35,306 bases of DNA from Gemmatimonadales bacterium (GTDB lineage: Bacteria; Gemmatimonadota; Gemmatimonadetes; Gemmatimonadales; GWC2-71-9): positions 1 to 35,306 of the forward strand of contig JAICQR010000010.1 in the NCBI GenBank assembly GCA_025937755.1, in the 5' to 3' direction. A program made the position numbers and the translations under genes. Below are positions 14,599-24,167 of this stretch, one piece after another (position 1 is the first letter of the stretch; each line of letters opens with the position of its first letter). The notes under the pieces are model-generated. The model was not told the DNA's origin. It saw nothing but the letters and a program-made list of their open reading frames with translations, and made no database searches.

Positions 14599-15180
14599 CT
14601 ACCGGTCGAGGTGCTGCCGCAGCGCCATGCGCGCGCGGTGCAACTGTGACTTCGATGTCCCGGCCACCGTTCCCATCATCTCCGCGATCTCCTCGTGCCG
14701 GTAGCCTTCCACGTCATGCAGCACGAAGACCTGTCGGGCCCCGTCGGGCAGCCGCTCGATTGCCGCCTCGAAGTCCAGCGTGTGCTCCACCGACACGTGC
14801 CGCTTCGCCGGCATCAACTCGAGCGGCCTGTCATCCGCGGTGTACCGCTCCCGCTGGATCCCCAGGGCTTTCCGCCGGCCCAGCAGCTCGTTGACGGCCA
14901 GCCGGTGGAGCCAGGTGCCGAACGCCGCCTCGCCCCGAAAGCTCCCCAGCTTCCGCCAGGCCCGGACAAACACATCCTGGGTGGCCTCGTCCGCTTCATC
15001 CCGCGAGAGCATCCGGCAGGCGAGCGCATGAATCCGGTTGACGTGCTTCCGGTACAGCCGCTCGAACGCGCTCTCGTCCCCGGCTACCGCCAGGGCAGCC
15101 TCCGTGATGTCGGAATCGGGGCGGGCCGGCCCGGCCGTGCTACTCACGGCGCGAACCCCGCGAATCGGGGTCGTTTGCAT
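14599..15180 (-). CDS. ECF (RpoE-like) sigma factor
   Basis: 193 aa from ATG 15180; the TTG at 15201 and an internal GTG (VSSTAG) are other options, and no clear ribosome binding site marks any of them. Region 2 is plain ([37 protein letters not shown]), as are [18 protein letters not shown] and region 4 ([27 protein letters not shown], then [16 protein letters not shown]). It would direct RNA polymerase to stress or envelope genes, probably including its own operon. It heads the order sigma, anti-sigma, DUF4097, DUF4097. It is divergent from hutU across ~110 bases. Confidence 0.93.
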   Translation of the reverse strand: MQTTPIRGVRAVSSTAGPARPDSDITEAALAVAGDESAFERLYRKHVNRIHALACRMLSRDEADEATQDVFVRAWRKLGSFRGEAAFGTWLHRLAVNELLGRRKALGIQRERYTADDRPLELMPAKRHVSVEHTLDFEAAIERLPDGARQVFVLHDVEGYRHEEIAEMMGTVAGTSKSQLHRARMALRQHLDR

Positions 15181-15256
15181 GCATGGGATTGGATACGACA
15201 AGCCTGCTCAAAGGTTGCAAGGCTTCCAGCCGTGCCGCCGAGCCGCCGAGACGACT

Positions 15257-15280
15257 AGCCGTCCAGCCGTCCAGCCGTCT
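15257..15280 (+). repeat. Tandem octamer (AGCCGTCC)3 upstream of hutU
   Basis: Two AGCCGTCC units and one AGCCGTCT lie end to end. The last base of the third unit is the first base of the TAACTT box. The array therefore occupies the place where a -35 box and spacer would be. Confidence 0.85.
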
Positions 15281-15285
15281 AACTT
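15280..15285 (+). promoter_or_regulatory. Possible -10 box of a leaderless hutU transcript
   Basis: TAACTT lies seven bases before the ATG, and no Shine-Dalgarno sequence is present. A transcript starting about seven bases after this box would begin at the start codon. No -35 box is evident. Confidence 0.35.
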
Positions 15286-15292
15286 GGCCTGC

Positions 15293-16944
<1,652 letters not shown>

Positions 16945-16948
<4 letters not shown>

Positions 16949-18171
16949 TTCTCCTCCGCAACATCGGCTTGCTCGTTACTTGCCGTCCCGATAGCGGCCA
17001 GAACAATCTGCATGCTATTCCGCACGCGTCCCTGGTATGGAGCGCGGGCAGGATCGTCTGGGCTGGTCCGGACGACCAGGTACCGGCCACGCTCGGCACA
17101 CTGGTCATGGAAGACGCCGGCGGGCGGATGGTCGTGCCCGGGCTGGTGGACTGCCATACTCATCTCGCCTTTGGTGGATGGCGGGCCGATGAGTTTGCCC
17201 GCCGGGTGCGGGGCGAGAGTTACGCCGAGATCGCCAGGAGCGGCGGGGGCATTCTCTCCACCGTGCGCGCCACCCGCGCGGCCGGCGAGGCGGTGCTGGC
17301 AGCCAGGGCGGACGAAATGCTGACCCGGATGATGGCCCTGGGCGTAACCACTGTCGAGGCGAAGAGTGGCTACGGCCTTACGGTGGCAGACGAGCTCATG
17401 CTGCTACGGGTGTACCAGCAACTCGCCGCGCGCGGGCCGGTCCGCGTGGTGCCGACCGTGCTGGGGGCCCACACTGTGCCGCCCGAGTTCGCCAGCGACA
17501 GGGCAGGGTACCTGCGCCTGCTCACCGAGGAGCTGCTGCCTCGGGTGGCGGCGATGGAATTGGCGCGCTATTGCGACGCCTTTGTGGAGCAGGGAGCGTT
17601 TACGGTGGAGGAGGCCCGCCAGGTGTTCCGGGCCGCGAGCAGCCTGGGCATGCGGGCCAAGCTGCACGCCGACCAGCTGACCTCATCGGGTGGCGCCGAG
17701 CTCGCCGCCGACGTGGGGGCCGTATCGGCCGATCATCTCGAGCATGTCTCCGATGCCGGCATTGCGGCCATGGCCGCCGCGGGTGTGGTCGCCGTCAGCC
17801 TGCCCATCGCGTCGCTCTATCTCCGCCAGCCGCCGCTGCCGGCCCGCAAGCTGCTCGACGCCGGCGTGCCCGTCGCCGTGGCCACCGACTTCAACCCCGG
17901 TTCCGCGCCAAGCTACCACCTGCCACTCGCCATGACCTTGGCTTGCACCACGCAGGGCATGACGCCCGCCGAGGCGCTCAAGGGTGCCACCATCGTCGCG
18001 GCCCGCGCCATTGGCGAGGAGGCAAACATCGGATCGCTTGAGGAAGGAAAGGCTGCGGACTTCGCCGTCATCGACGCGCCCGATGTTGATCACTGGCTGT
18101 ATCACTTCCGGCCCAATGCCTGCGTGCGCACCGTCATCGGCGGCCGCACCGTCTGGCGCGGCTCGGAGTGA
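16945..18171 (+). CDS. hutI: Imidazolonepropionase
   Basis: 408 aa, normal for the family. It hydrolyses imidazolonepropionate to N-formimino-L-glutamate, the third step of histidine breakdown. It is an amidohydrolase: the metal motif is [17 protein letters not shown], with [37 protein letters not shown] and the late [11 protein letters not shown]. The C-terminal part returns to the small beta domain ([13 protein letters not shown]). The start codon overlaps the hutU stop by four bases. The product is the substrate of the convergent formiminotransferase-cyclodeaminase 57 bases downstream, so this locus covers three steps. Confidence 0.97.
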
Positions 18172-18188
18172 ACTGGGAGTCTCGAGTG

Positions 18189-18213
18189 TTCGTGCCCTTC
18201 GTCTCTTCGTGGT
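18189..18213. repeat. Imperfect 8-9 bp repeats between hutI and the FTCD gene
   Basis: TTCGTGCCC, TTCGTCTC and TTCGTGGT lie end to end in the 57-base gap between two convergent stop codons. No terminator hairpin is visible in this gap. Confidence 0.6.
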
Positions 18214-18228
18214 AAAATACCCTCCGGA

Positions 18229-19914
18229 CTACAGTTTGCCGTCGACCGCTGCGAGAAGCTCCGATTCCCGCAGGTCTGCCTCGGCCGCGAGCTTCGCGCC
18301 GTCGGCCAGCACCTGACTGACCAGCGACTTGTCCTTGAGCGTCGCCGCGTTGATCCGCACGTTGAGCCACGCTCCCCGCACCGCCGTCCGTGCACAGCAC
18401 GCCGCCACACCCGCATCCGACACCGAAGCCTGCAACCCTGACTCGGCCAACGCCTCAGCGATATCGAAGATTTCCATCGCCCGCTGCATCACCGCCCATG
18501 GGACGTTGATCGCCTCGACCGTGGCCGCGTCGATGGCGGCTCGCCGCGATACCTTCTGCTCGTCACTGTCCTTCGGCAGCTGCATTGCCGCCAGCACCTT
18601 GTCAAACGCGCGCGTATCGGCATCCACCAGCCGCAGCAGCTCGGCCTGAATGGCCTGGCCCCGTTCAGCCCACACCGAGAACTCCTCCCACCGCTCGTCC
18701 CAGCCGCGCTTGTGCGAGGAAAGATTGGCCACCATCGCCGCCAGGGCCGCGCCCATGGCGCCTACCGCCGCTGATACAGATCCGCCGCCGGGAGCGGGCG
18801 ACTCCGACGCCGTCTCCTCCACGAACCCTTCCAGCGTCATCTGCACCAGCCGCCGAGTGGCGGGATCGCGCAGCCGGTACTCGATGATTCTCTCCTCCGG
18901 CACAAATGGCCCGAGTTCTCCCAGCCCCAGGGTCCGCACCGCGATGTGAATCAGTTCGCGCTCGGCCACGCCGAGCGACCGGTGCTGCTTGCGCAGGTAG
19001 TGCCGCCCTGCGTCGAGCAGCGCCTTGAGCGGCACCAGGCCCACCAGTTCCGAACCGGTGACCCGCATGCCGCGCTCCCGCGCGGCGCGTTCCACTTCAT
19101 CGAACGCCACATGGACCGGCGTGACTCCCAGGTCGGTCAGGTTCATCGATACCTGGGCCACGCCGTACTCGTCGATGAACCAGCCGATCGCCTTGACCGC
19201 CTTGAGCGTGCCCGGCAGCGCCAGTGGCGCGCCGGTGTCATCGGTCAGCACCTTGCCGGTGAGGGCGTGCCCCTCCCGCCGGGGCCGGCCTGCCTCGCGC
19301 ACGTCAAATGCCACCGCATTGGCTCGGCGGGTAGACGTGGTGTTCAGGTTCACGTTGTAGGCCACCAGGAAGTCACGCGCACCGATGACCGTGGCGCCGC
19401 TCTTCGGATTGAACGTGGCCGGCCCGTAGTCGGGCTTCCACCTGGGCAGGCGAAGCTTCTGCTCCAGCGCTTCGTACTCGCCTTCGCGAATCACCGAGAG
19501 CGAGCGACGCGCGGCATCCGGCTGCGCGGCCTCGTAGAGATACGCGGCAATTCCCAGTTCGCGGCCTACTCGTTCGGCCAGGCCCCGCGCCAGCTCCGCC
19601 GCCTCTTCCATGGTGATGCCCGCAATCGGCACCAGCGGGCACACGTCGGTGGCCCCCATGCGTGGGTGCTCGCCCGAATGCTTGCGCATGTCGATCAGCG
19701 CCGCCGCCTCGGCAATGCCCCGGAAGGCGGACTCCACCACCGCCTCCGGCGCGCCTGCGACAGTGACCACCGTGCGGTTGGTGGCCTTGCCCGGGTCCAC
19801 ATGCAGCACCACCGCGCCGTCCACCGCGCCCATGGCATCGGCAATCCGGCGGATGATCTCCGGATCCCGCCCTTCGCTGAAATTCGGCACGCACTCGAGG
19901 ATACGCTCGGTCAT
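18229..19914 (-). CDS. Bifunctional glutamate formiminotransferase / formimidoyl-THF cyclodeaminase
   Basis: 561 aa, a fusion of the type best known from animal FTCD. Residues ~1-180 are the formiminotransferase N domain (ECVPNFSEGRD, MRKHSGEHPRMGATDVCPLVPI) and ~180-300 its C domain (NVNLNTTSTRRANAVA). After a linker (PFVPEERIIEYRL) comes the cyclodeaminase from ~345 (FVEETASESPAPGGGSVSA, VANLSSHKRGWDERW). It moves the formimino group of formiminoglutamate to tetrahydrofolate and then releases ammonia, giving methenyl-THF and glutamate. A GGAG box lies five bases before the ATG. It converges with hutUI and completes their pathway, so HutG or HutF is not needed. Confidence 0.95.
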   Translation of the reverse strand: MTERILECVPNFSEGRDPEIIRRIADAMGAVDGAVVLHVDPGKATNRTVVTVAGAPEAVVESAFRGIAEAAALIDMRKHSGEHPRMGATDVCPLVPIAGITMEEAAELARGLAERVGRELGIAAYLYEAAQPDAARRSLSVIREGEYEALEQKLRLPRWKPDYGPATFNPKSGATVIGARDFLVAYNVNLNTTSTRRANAVAFDVREAGRPRREGHALTGKVLTDDTGAPLALPGTLKAVKAIGWFIDEYGVAQVSMNLTDLGVTPVHVAFDEVERAARERGMRVTGSELVGLVPLKALLDAGRHYLRKQHRSLGVAERELIHIAVRTLGLGELGPFVPEERIIEYRLRDPATRRLVQMTLEGFVEETASESPAPGGGSVSAAVGAMGAALAAMVANLSSHKRGWDERWEEFSVWAERGQAIQAELLRLVDADTRAFDKVLAAMQLPKDSDEQKVSRRAAIDAATVEAINVPWAVMQRAMEIFDIAEALAESGLQASVSDAGVAACCARTAVRGAWLNVRINAATLKDKSLVSQVLADGAKLAAEADLRESELLAAVDGKL

Positions 19915-19934
19915 CAGGTCTCCGTTGAGTCACC

Positions 19935-19954
19935 GGGCGGCCGGCAGGCCGCCC
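19935..19954. other. Stem-loop upstream of the FTCD gene
   Basis: GGGCGGCC pairs perfectly with GGCCGCCC around the loop GGCA. It lies between the aguA stop and the FTCD start. On the minus strand, in which both genes run, no T tract follows, so it is a weak terminator at best. It could also be an operator or leader structure. Confidence 0.5.
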
Positions 19955-19962
19955 CTGATCTT

Positions 19963-19990
19963 TCCACTTCCCACTTCCCACTTCCCACTA
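19963..19990 (-). repeat. Heptamer array containing the aguA stop codon
   Basis: Four units occur here (TCCACTT, CCCACTT, CCCACTT, CCCACTA on the plus strand). On the minus strand the first unit is TAGTGGG, whose first three bases are the aguA stop codon. Confidence 0.9.
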
Positions 19991-20998
19991 GGCCGGCCAC
20001 TGCTGCGTCACACAGTGAAAGGCACCCAGACCCCAGACCAGGTCGGTGCAGTCGATCCCGATGACTTCACGGTCGGGAAACACGTGCTGCAGCGTCGCCA
20101 GCGCCTGCGGGTCGCGCTCGGGATCATAGGTTGGCACCAGCACGATGCCATTGGCGATGTAGAAGTTGGCGTAACTGGCAGGCAGCCGCTGGCCATCATG
20201 CTCCAGCCGGCGGGGCATCGGTATCGTCACCACGTGGAAGGGCTGGCCGTCCTGGTCTCGCATCTCGCGCAGCCGGGAAAGATTGGCCTTGAGCGGCTCG
20301 TGATTGACGTCGGCTGGATCGTCCTCGACCACCGTCACGATGGTGCGTTCGTTCACGAACCGGGTGATGTCGTCGATGTGCCCATCAGTGTCATCTCCCT
20401 CGATGCCGTCTCCCAACCACAAAATGTTGCTGACGCCCAGATAGTCGCGCAGATACTCCTCAATCTGTGTCTGCGTCAGCTGTGGATTGCGGTTGGGGTT
20501 GAGCAGGCAGGAGGTGGTGGTGAGCAGGCTGCCGAGACCGTTGACGTCGAGCGAGCCGCCTTCCATCACGATGCCGGGATGAAACACCGGGATGTCGAAC
20601 GCCGCACCCACGAGCGTGGGGATCACGTCGTCGAGGTCATAGGGCGGATACTTGTCGCCCCAGGCATTGAAGCCCCAGTCGATGATGGCCTGCTCGGTCT
20701 GTCCGTTGGCCCGTCGCTGCACGAAGATGGGGCCGTGGTCCCGGCACCACGCGTCGTTGGTGGGATGGTGGTGGAAATGCACTCCGCGGAGCGCCACCCT
20801 TTCCGACGCCAGGAAGCTGCGGACCGACGCCTCCATCTCGGTGTCGGTCACGTTGATGTGGACCTCCTCGCGGGGTGCGAGGTGCCGCACCATCGCGGCA
20901 AAGATGAACGGCACCGGCTCGAACTTGCCGGGCCACGACTCGAGCTTGTGGGGCCAGCTGAGCCAGGTGCCGCGGTGCGGCGCCCACTCGGCGGGCAT
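19988..20998 (-). CDS. aguA: Agmatine deiminase (peptidylarginine deiminase family)
   Basis: 336 aa from ATG 20998. A TTG at 21031 would add the residues LPTTPASLGYA, which resemble the family N-terminus, so the start is uncertain; the further extension to 21127 only translates repeat sequence. The enzyme deiminates agmatine to N-carbamoylputrescine and ammonia. Visible marks are MPAEWAPHRGTWLSWPH, NDAWCRDHGP, the EGGSLDVNG region, DDTDGHIDD and the catalytic Cys near the C-terminus (FHCVTQQWPA). Homologues usually have GGG before the Ile-His-Cys, and here it is GLGAFHC. It is paired with aguB, which uses its product. The gap between them is 143 bases and full of inverted repeats. Confidence 0.92.
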   Translation of the reverse strand: MPAEWAPHRGTWLSWPHKLESWPGKFEPVPFIFAAMVRHLAPREEVHINVTDTEMEASVRSFLASERVALRGVHFHHHPTNDAWCRDHGPIFVQRRANGQTEQAIIDWGFNAWGDKYPPYDLDDVIPTLVGAAFDIPVFHPGIVMEGGSLDVNGLGSLLTTTSCLLNPNRNPQLTQTQIEEYLRDYLGVSNILWLGDGIEGDDTDGHIDDITRFVNERTIVTVVEDDPADVNHEPLKANLSRLREMRDQDGQPFHVVTIPMPRRLEHDGQRLPASYANFYIANGIVLVPTYDPERDPQALATLQHVFPDREVIGIDCTDLVWGLGAFHCVTQQWPA

Positions 20999-21029
20999 CG
21001 CATATCCCAGGGACGCAGGAGTGGTCGGC

Positions 21030-21064
21030 AAGTGGGAAGTGGGAAGTGAGAAGTGAGAAGTGAG
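21030..21064 (+). repeat. Heptamer array (AAGTGGG/AAGTGAG)5, plus orientation
   Basis: Five units lie just upstream of the aguA coding region. They are in the opposite orientation to the array at 21109, so the two can pair. Confidence 0.92.
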
Positions 21065-21128
21065 AAGAGAACGAGAGTCGGGAAGTGCGAAGGGAGAGCT
21101 GGAACGGCACCACTTCTCACTTCTCACT
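21045..21128. repeat. 18-bp perfect inverted repeat between aguB and aguA
   Basis: The bases 21045-21062 are the exact reverse complement of 21111-21128, enclosing 48 bases. It arises because two heptamer arrays face each other. In the aguB transcript it would fold into a long hairpin after the stop codon. Confidence 0.85.
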
Positions 21129-21143
21129 CGTCACTTGTCACTT
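21109..21143 (-). repeat. Heptamer array starting in the aguB stop codon
   Basis: On the minus strand AAGTGAC, AAGTGAC, GAGTGAG, AAGTGAG and AAGTGGT follow one another. The AA of the aguB stop codon TAA is the first two bases of the first unit. Confidence 0.88.
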
Positions 21144-22035
21144 ATTGATCCAGGTACCGCTTGGTCATGTCTCCATAGGCATCGATACGCCGGTCCCTGA
21201 GGAAGGGCCAATGCGTGCGGCTCACGTCCACCTTGCCCAGGTCCACCTCTGCCGTGAGCACCTCTTCGCCTCGGCCACCCTTCACCAGGATCCGGCCACC
21301 CGGATCGGCCACGAAGCTGCCGCCCCAGAACTCGATGCCGCCTGGCGCTGCTGCGCCCTCGTGGCCCACCCGGTTGACCGCGCACACGTACACGCCGTTG
21401 GCGATGGCATGGCTCCGCTGGATTGTTTCCCACGCCGACTGCTGCTGCTCCCCGTGCTCGTCCTTCTCGGGAGGAAGCCAGCCAATGGCGGTGGGATAGA
21501 ACAGGATGTGCGCCCCGGCCATCGCGGTGAGCCTGGCGGCCTCGGGATACCACTGGTCCCAGCACACCAGGACGCCGATGCGGCCGTACTTCGTGTCCCA
21601 CGCCCGGAAGCCCAGGTCGCCCGGGGTGAAATAGAACTTCTCGTAGTACTGGGGATCGTCCGGAATGTGCATCTTCCGGTACTTGCCGAGGTACTCGCCG
21701 CCGGCATCGATGACGGCCGCGGTGTTGTGATAGAGACCCTCGGCCCGCTTCTCGAACAGCGACGCGACGATCACCACGTCCAGTTCCTTCGCCAGCGCAC
21801 TCAGTCGCTCGGTGCTGGGCCCCGGAATCGGCTCCGCCAGCGCGAAGTTGTCGTGATCCTCGACCTGGCAGAAGTACTGACTGCGAAACAGCTCCTGCAG
21901 GCAGACAATCTGCGCGCCCTTCGCCGCTGCGTCGCGTATCCCGCGCTCGGCCTTGGCCAGGTTCTCGGCCGGATCGGTGGTGCAGGCCATCTGCACCAGC
22001 CCAAGCCGGACGGTGGTGGGATCGTTCGTGGACAT
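21142..22035 (-). CDS. aguB: N-carbamoylputrescine amidase
   Basis: 297 aa from ATG 22035; the long upstream extension in the open-frame list is not coding. It is a carbon-nitrogen hydrolase that turns N-carbamoylputrescine into putrescine, CO2 and ammonia in the cytosol. The Glu-Lys-Cys triad is visible in LQELFRSQYFC, KYRKMHIPDDP and VCWDQWYPEAARL. The CWDQWYPEAAR form is typical of this amidase rather than of other nitrilases. Together with aguA it makes a two-step route from agmatine to putrescine. There is no ribosome binding site; TATCTT stands seven bases before the ATG, which suggests a leaderless message. A tandem 20-bp repeat lies ~48 bases upstream. Confidence 0.95.
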   Translation of the reverse strand: MSTNDPTTVRLGLVQMACTTDPAENLAKAERGIRDAAAKGAQIVCLQELFRSQYFCQVEDHDNFALAEPIPGPSTERLSALAKELDVVIVASLFEKRAEGLYHNTAAVIDAGGEYLGKYRKMHIPDDPQYYEKFYFTPGDLGFRAWDTKYGRIGVLVCWDQWYPEAARLTAMAGAHILFYPTAIGWLPPEKDEHGEQQQSAWETIQRSHAIANGVYVCAVNRVGHEGAAAPGGIEFWGGSFVADPGGRILVKGGRGEEVLTAEVDLGKVDVSRTHWPFLRDRRIDAYGDMTKRYLDQ

Positions 22036-22042
22036 GCGGTGG

Positions 22043-22048
22043 AAGATA
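22043..22048 (-). promoter_or_regulatory. Possible -10 box of a leaderless aguB transcript
   Basis: On the minus strand TATCTT lies seven bases before the ATG. It is identical to the -10 box of the tRNA promoter at 60-65. No clear -35 box was found. Confidence 0.4.
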
Positions 22049-22082
22049 AGGCCGTATGACGGCAAGGCGGTAGGAACAGCAG

Positions 22083-22122
22083 CGGAACTGCAACGGCGTG
22101 AACGGAACCGCAACTGCGTGAA
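22083..22122. repeat. Tandem 20-bp direct repeat upstream of aguB
   Basis: CGGAACTGCAACGGCGTGAA is followed directly by CGGAACCGCAACTGCGTGAA (18 of 20 identical). The period is two helical turns. The pair ends about 48 bases before the aguB start, so a regulator binding two sites on the same face of the helix is possible. Confidence 0.7.
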
Positions 22123-22171
22123 AGGTGAGCGCCGATGTCTCCTGGAGGCGGCGTGCCGGCCTATCGCCCAG

Positions 22172-22190
22172 GGGCGGACGAAGTCCGCCC
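22172..22190 (-). terminator. Stem-loop after the glycogen operon
   Basis: GGGCGGAC pairs perfectly with GTCCGCCC over a 3-base loop. GCCGGC palindromes at 22155-22160 and 22191-22196 could extend it. There is no T tract, so it may be a processing or Rho-linked end rather than an intrinsic terminator. Confidence 0.45.
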
Positions 22191-22244
22191 GCCGGCCGAG
22201 CCGCCGAAAGGAGACTCGGCGCGAGGCAGAAAAGCGATCGCGCC

Positions 22245-24167
22245 TTATCCCAGTCTGATGCTGCCGGTACCCCGAGCGAGCGGCCACCTGAGCAGCACAG
22301 CGTCGCCCTGGCGGGTGCGCTCCATCCCGCGCTCGCTCTTCGACACCGTCTCCACCGCCGCGTTCCACACCTCCTCAGCGTCGTGCACCAGCGCGACCTC
22401 TCCGCTCAACGTCAACTCCACCGTGAACCACCCATCGCCCGAGGCGTCCCAACGATAACTCGCGCCGACGGCGCCTGCGGCCGACACCTGAATCTCCTTG
22501 GCGAGCGACGGCGTCCCCTCGGGTGACGTGAGCATCACGCTGACCTGCTCGCCGGTCTGTTTCACGTCGGCCGAGAATGCCACCGACGCCCAGCTGAACA
22601 CCGGCTGGTAGCTGGCCGCAGCCCACGCCTCGCGCGAGACATCATGGCTGAGAATGCGGTCCTGGAAGAGCGCCCGGTCGTTCAGGTCCACTGGCGGACG
22701 CTGCTCCAGCCGCAGCGCGTGCTCCAGCTCGTGAATGCTGGGCGCACCGCCATCCGCCGCGGAGTGCGCCGGCTCACTGTGCAGCGCCTCCTCGTGGTAC
22801 GCCTCCCAGCGGCGTGTCAGCACATCGAGCAGGTTCCGGCCCTCACTGAAGCGGGTCCACTCTTCCACCGCGCCGCCCCGGCTGGGCCCGATAATCACCG
22901 AGGCCTCCTCCGAGTGGATCCACAGTTCTTCGCGCCCGTCAAAATCGAAGTCCAGCTGCTCGATCTTCAGTGTTTCGCCGGCCCGCAGCAATCCCTCTGC
23001 AATTGCCAGCTCGCGCCAGAGCGCCGCCCGGAGGTGCGGCAGGTACAGCCCGCCGAACACCCCGTGCCAGTAGGCGTCATTGCACTGGGCCCGCGCGATG
23101 GCCTCGCGCACTGGCGCAGGGTTGCCGTGCCCGCGGCAGAGCAGGGAAAGCCATTGCGCCTTCTTGTGCAGCCGATTCGACTCCGAATATTTCGACAGGA
23201 AATTGCGCCAGTGCGACCCGCGAACCAGCACGCCGGCCTCGGATGCCATGCGGCCTTCGCCCAGTTCCTTCTCGATCGCTTGCAGCCGAAGCGCCGCCGC
23301 CGGCGGCGACGCCCAGCTTTCCATCTCGCGGTACGACGCCACCGGCAGGTAAGCCAGCCCCGCCGTCGGCACCGCATCCTTCGCTTCGCTGAACGTCGAG
23401 AGCGTGAGAATCCCATCCGACCGGAGCCGGTCGAGCTCGTCGGCGAATCGGTCCAGCCAGCCCCGGGTGTAGACCCAGTCGTAGGTGCCGGGCCACCCGC
23501 CGAACTTTTCACCGTCGTCCGCCAGCACGGCCAGCGGCGCTCCGCGGGCATGCAGTGACCGCACGTAGGCCCCGAATTCCTCGGTCGGGCGGAATGGTAC
23601 CAGGTAGCGCAGCCGCTCATCGATCGCGAACAGCGACAGCCGCCGGTGCCCGGACTCGGTTTCGTAGGGCGCGTGCAGCTGCTCGCGCTCGAACCCCGTG
23701 ATGAGGAAGTGCCGGTCGTCGAGGATCGCAAACTCCATCCCGGCATCCGCGATGTCGGCAGCCACGTCGGGCACCCAGACCCGCTCGGTGAGCCAGACCC
23801 CGCGCGGCTGTACCCCGAAGCGCCGCGCGATTTCCTCCCGCATGCGCACCACCTGCTCCACCCGGTCCTCGCGCAGCAGTGATGCGAGGATCGGTTCAGT
23901 CCAGCCTGCGCCCAGCAGCTCCATACGGCCGTCGGCCACAAGCCGCCCCAGCCGGTCGAGGTACTGCGGACAGTGGTGCTCCAGCCACTCGATCAGCGGT
24001 CCCGACACATGGAAGGTCACGGGAAAGAGCTCGCGCCGTTCCAGCAGGTCCAGCAGGGGGGCATACACCTGTTCCACATGCTGCTGCAGCACGTGGTCGA
24101 AGTTGCCCACCGGCTGGTGCAGGTGAAAACCGAAGAGAAATCGCGTGGGCGGCAGCGGCGCTGTCAC
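22245..24167 (-). CDS. GH57 family 4-alpha-glucanotransferase / alpha-amylase-like enzyme
   Basis: 640 aa, close to the length of the Thermococcus-type GH57 glucanotransferase. The GH57 barrel fills residues ~1-300: FGFHLHQPVGNF, MELLGAGWTEPIL, the nucleophile segment GVWLTERVWVPDV (Glu) and the acid segment VLADDGEKFGGWPGTYDW (Asp). The C-terminal half is the beta-sandwich region that follows in these enzymes (DUF1925/1926-like: LYLPHLRAALWRELA, LDFDFDGREELW, SREAW). It should move or cut alpha-1,4-glucan chains. Substrate choice between transfer and hydrolysis cannot be told from sequence alone. Its start overlaps the previous stop (ATGA). It is the last gene of the glycogen operon. Confidence 0.88.
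   Translation of the reverse strand: MTAPLPPTRFLFGFHLHQPVGNFDHVLQQHVEQVYAPLLDLLERRELFPVTFHVSGPLIEWLEHHCPQYLDRLGRLVADGRMELLGAGWTEPILASLLREDRVEQVVRMREEIARRFGVQPRGVWLTERVWVPDVAADIADAGMEFAILDDRHFLITGFEREQLHAPYETESGHRRLSLFAIDERLRYLVPFRPTEEFGAYVRSLHARGAPLAVLADDGEKFGGWPGTYDWVYTRGWLDRFADELDRLRSDGILTLSTFSEAKDAVPTAGLAYLPVASYREMESWASPPAAALRLQAIEKELGEGRMASEAGVLVRGSHWRNFLSKYSESNRLHKKAQWLSLLCRGHGNPAPVREAIARAQCNDAYWHGVFGGLYLPHLRAALWRELAIAEGLLRAGETLKIEQLDFDFDGREELWIHSEEASVIIGPSRGGAVEEWTRFSEGRNLLDVLTRRWEAYHEEALHSEPAHSAADGGAPSIHELEHALRLEQRPPVDLNDRALFQDRILSHDVSREAWAAASYQPVFSWASVAFSADVKQTGEQVSVMLTSPEGTPSLAKEIQVSAAGAVGASYRWDASGDGWFTVELTLSGEVALVHDAEEVWNAAVETVSKSERGMERTRQGDAVLLRWPLARGTGSIRLG

Noticed and set aside
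20999-21127. N-terminal extension of aguA (43 residues)
   Set aside because: The extension mostly translates the heptamer array (TSHFSLPTSH). Family members start near the MPAEW segment or about ten residues earlier.
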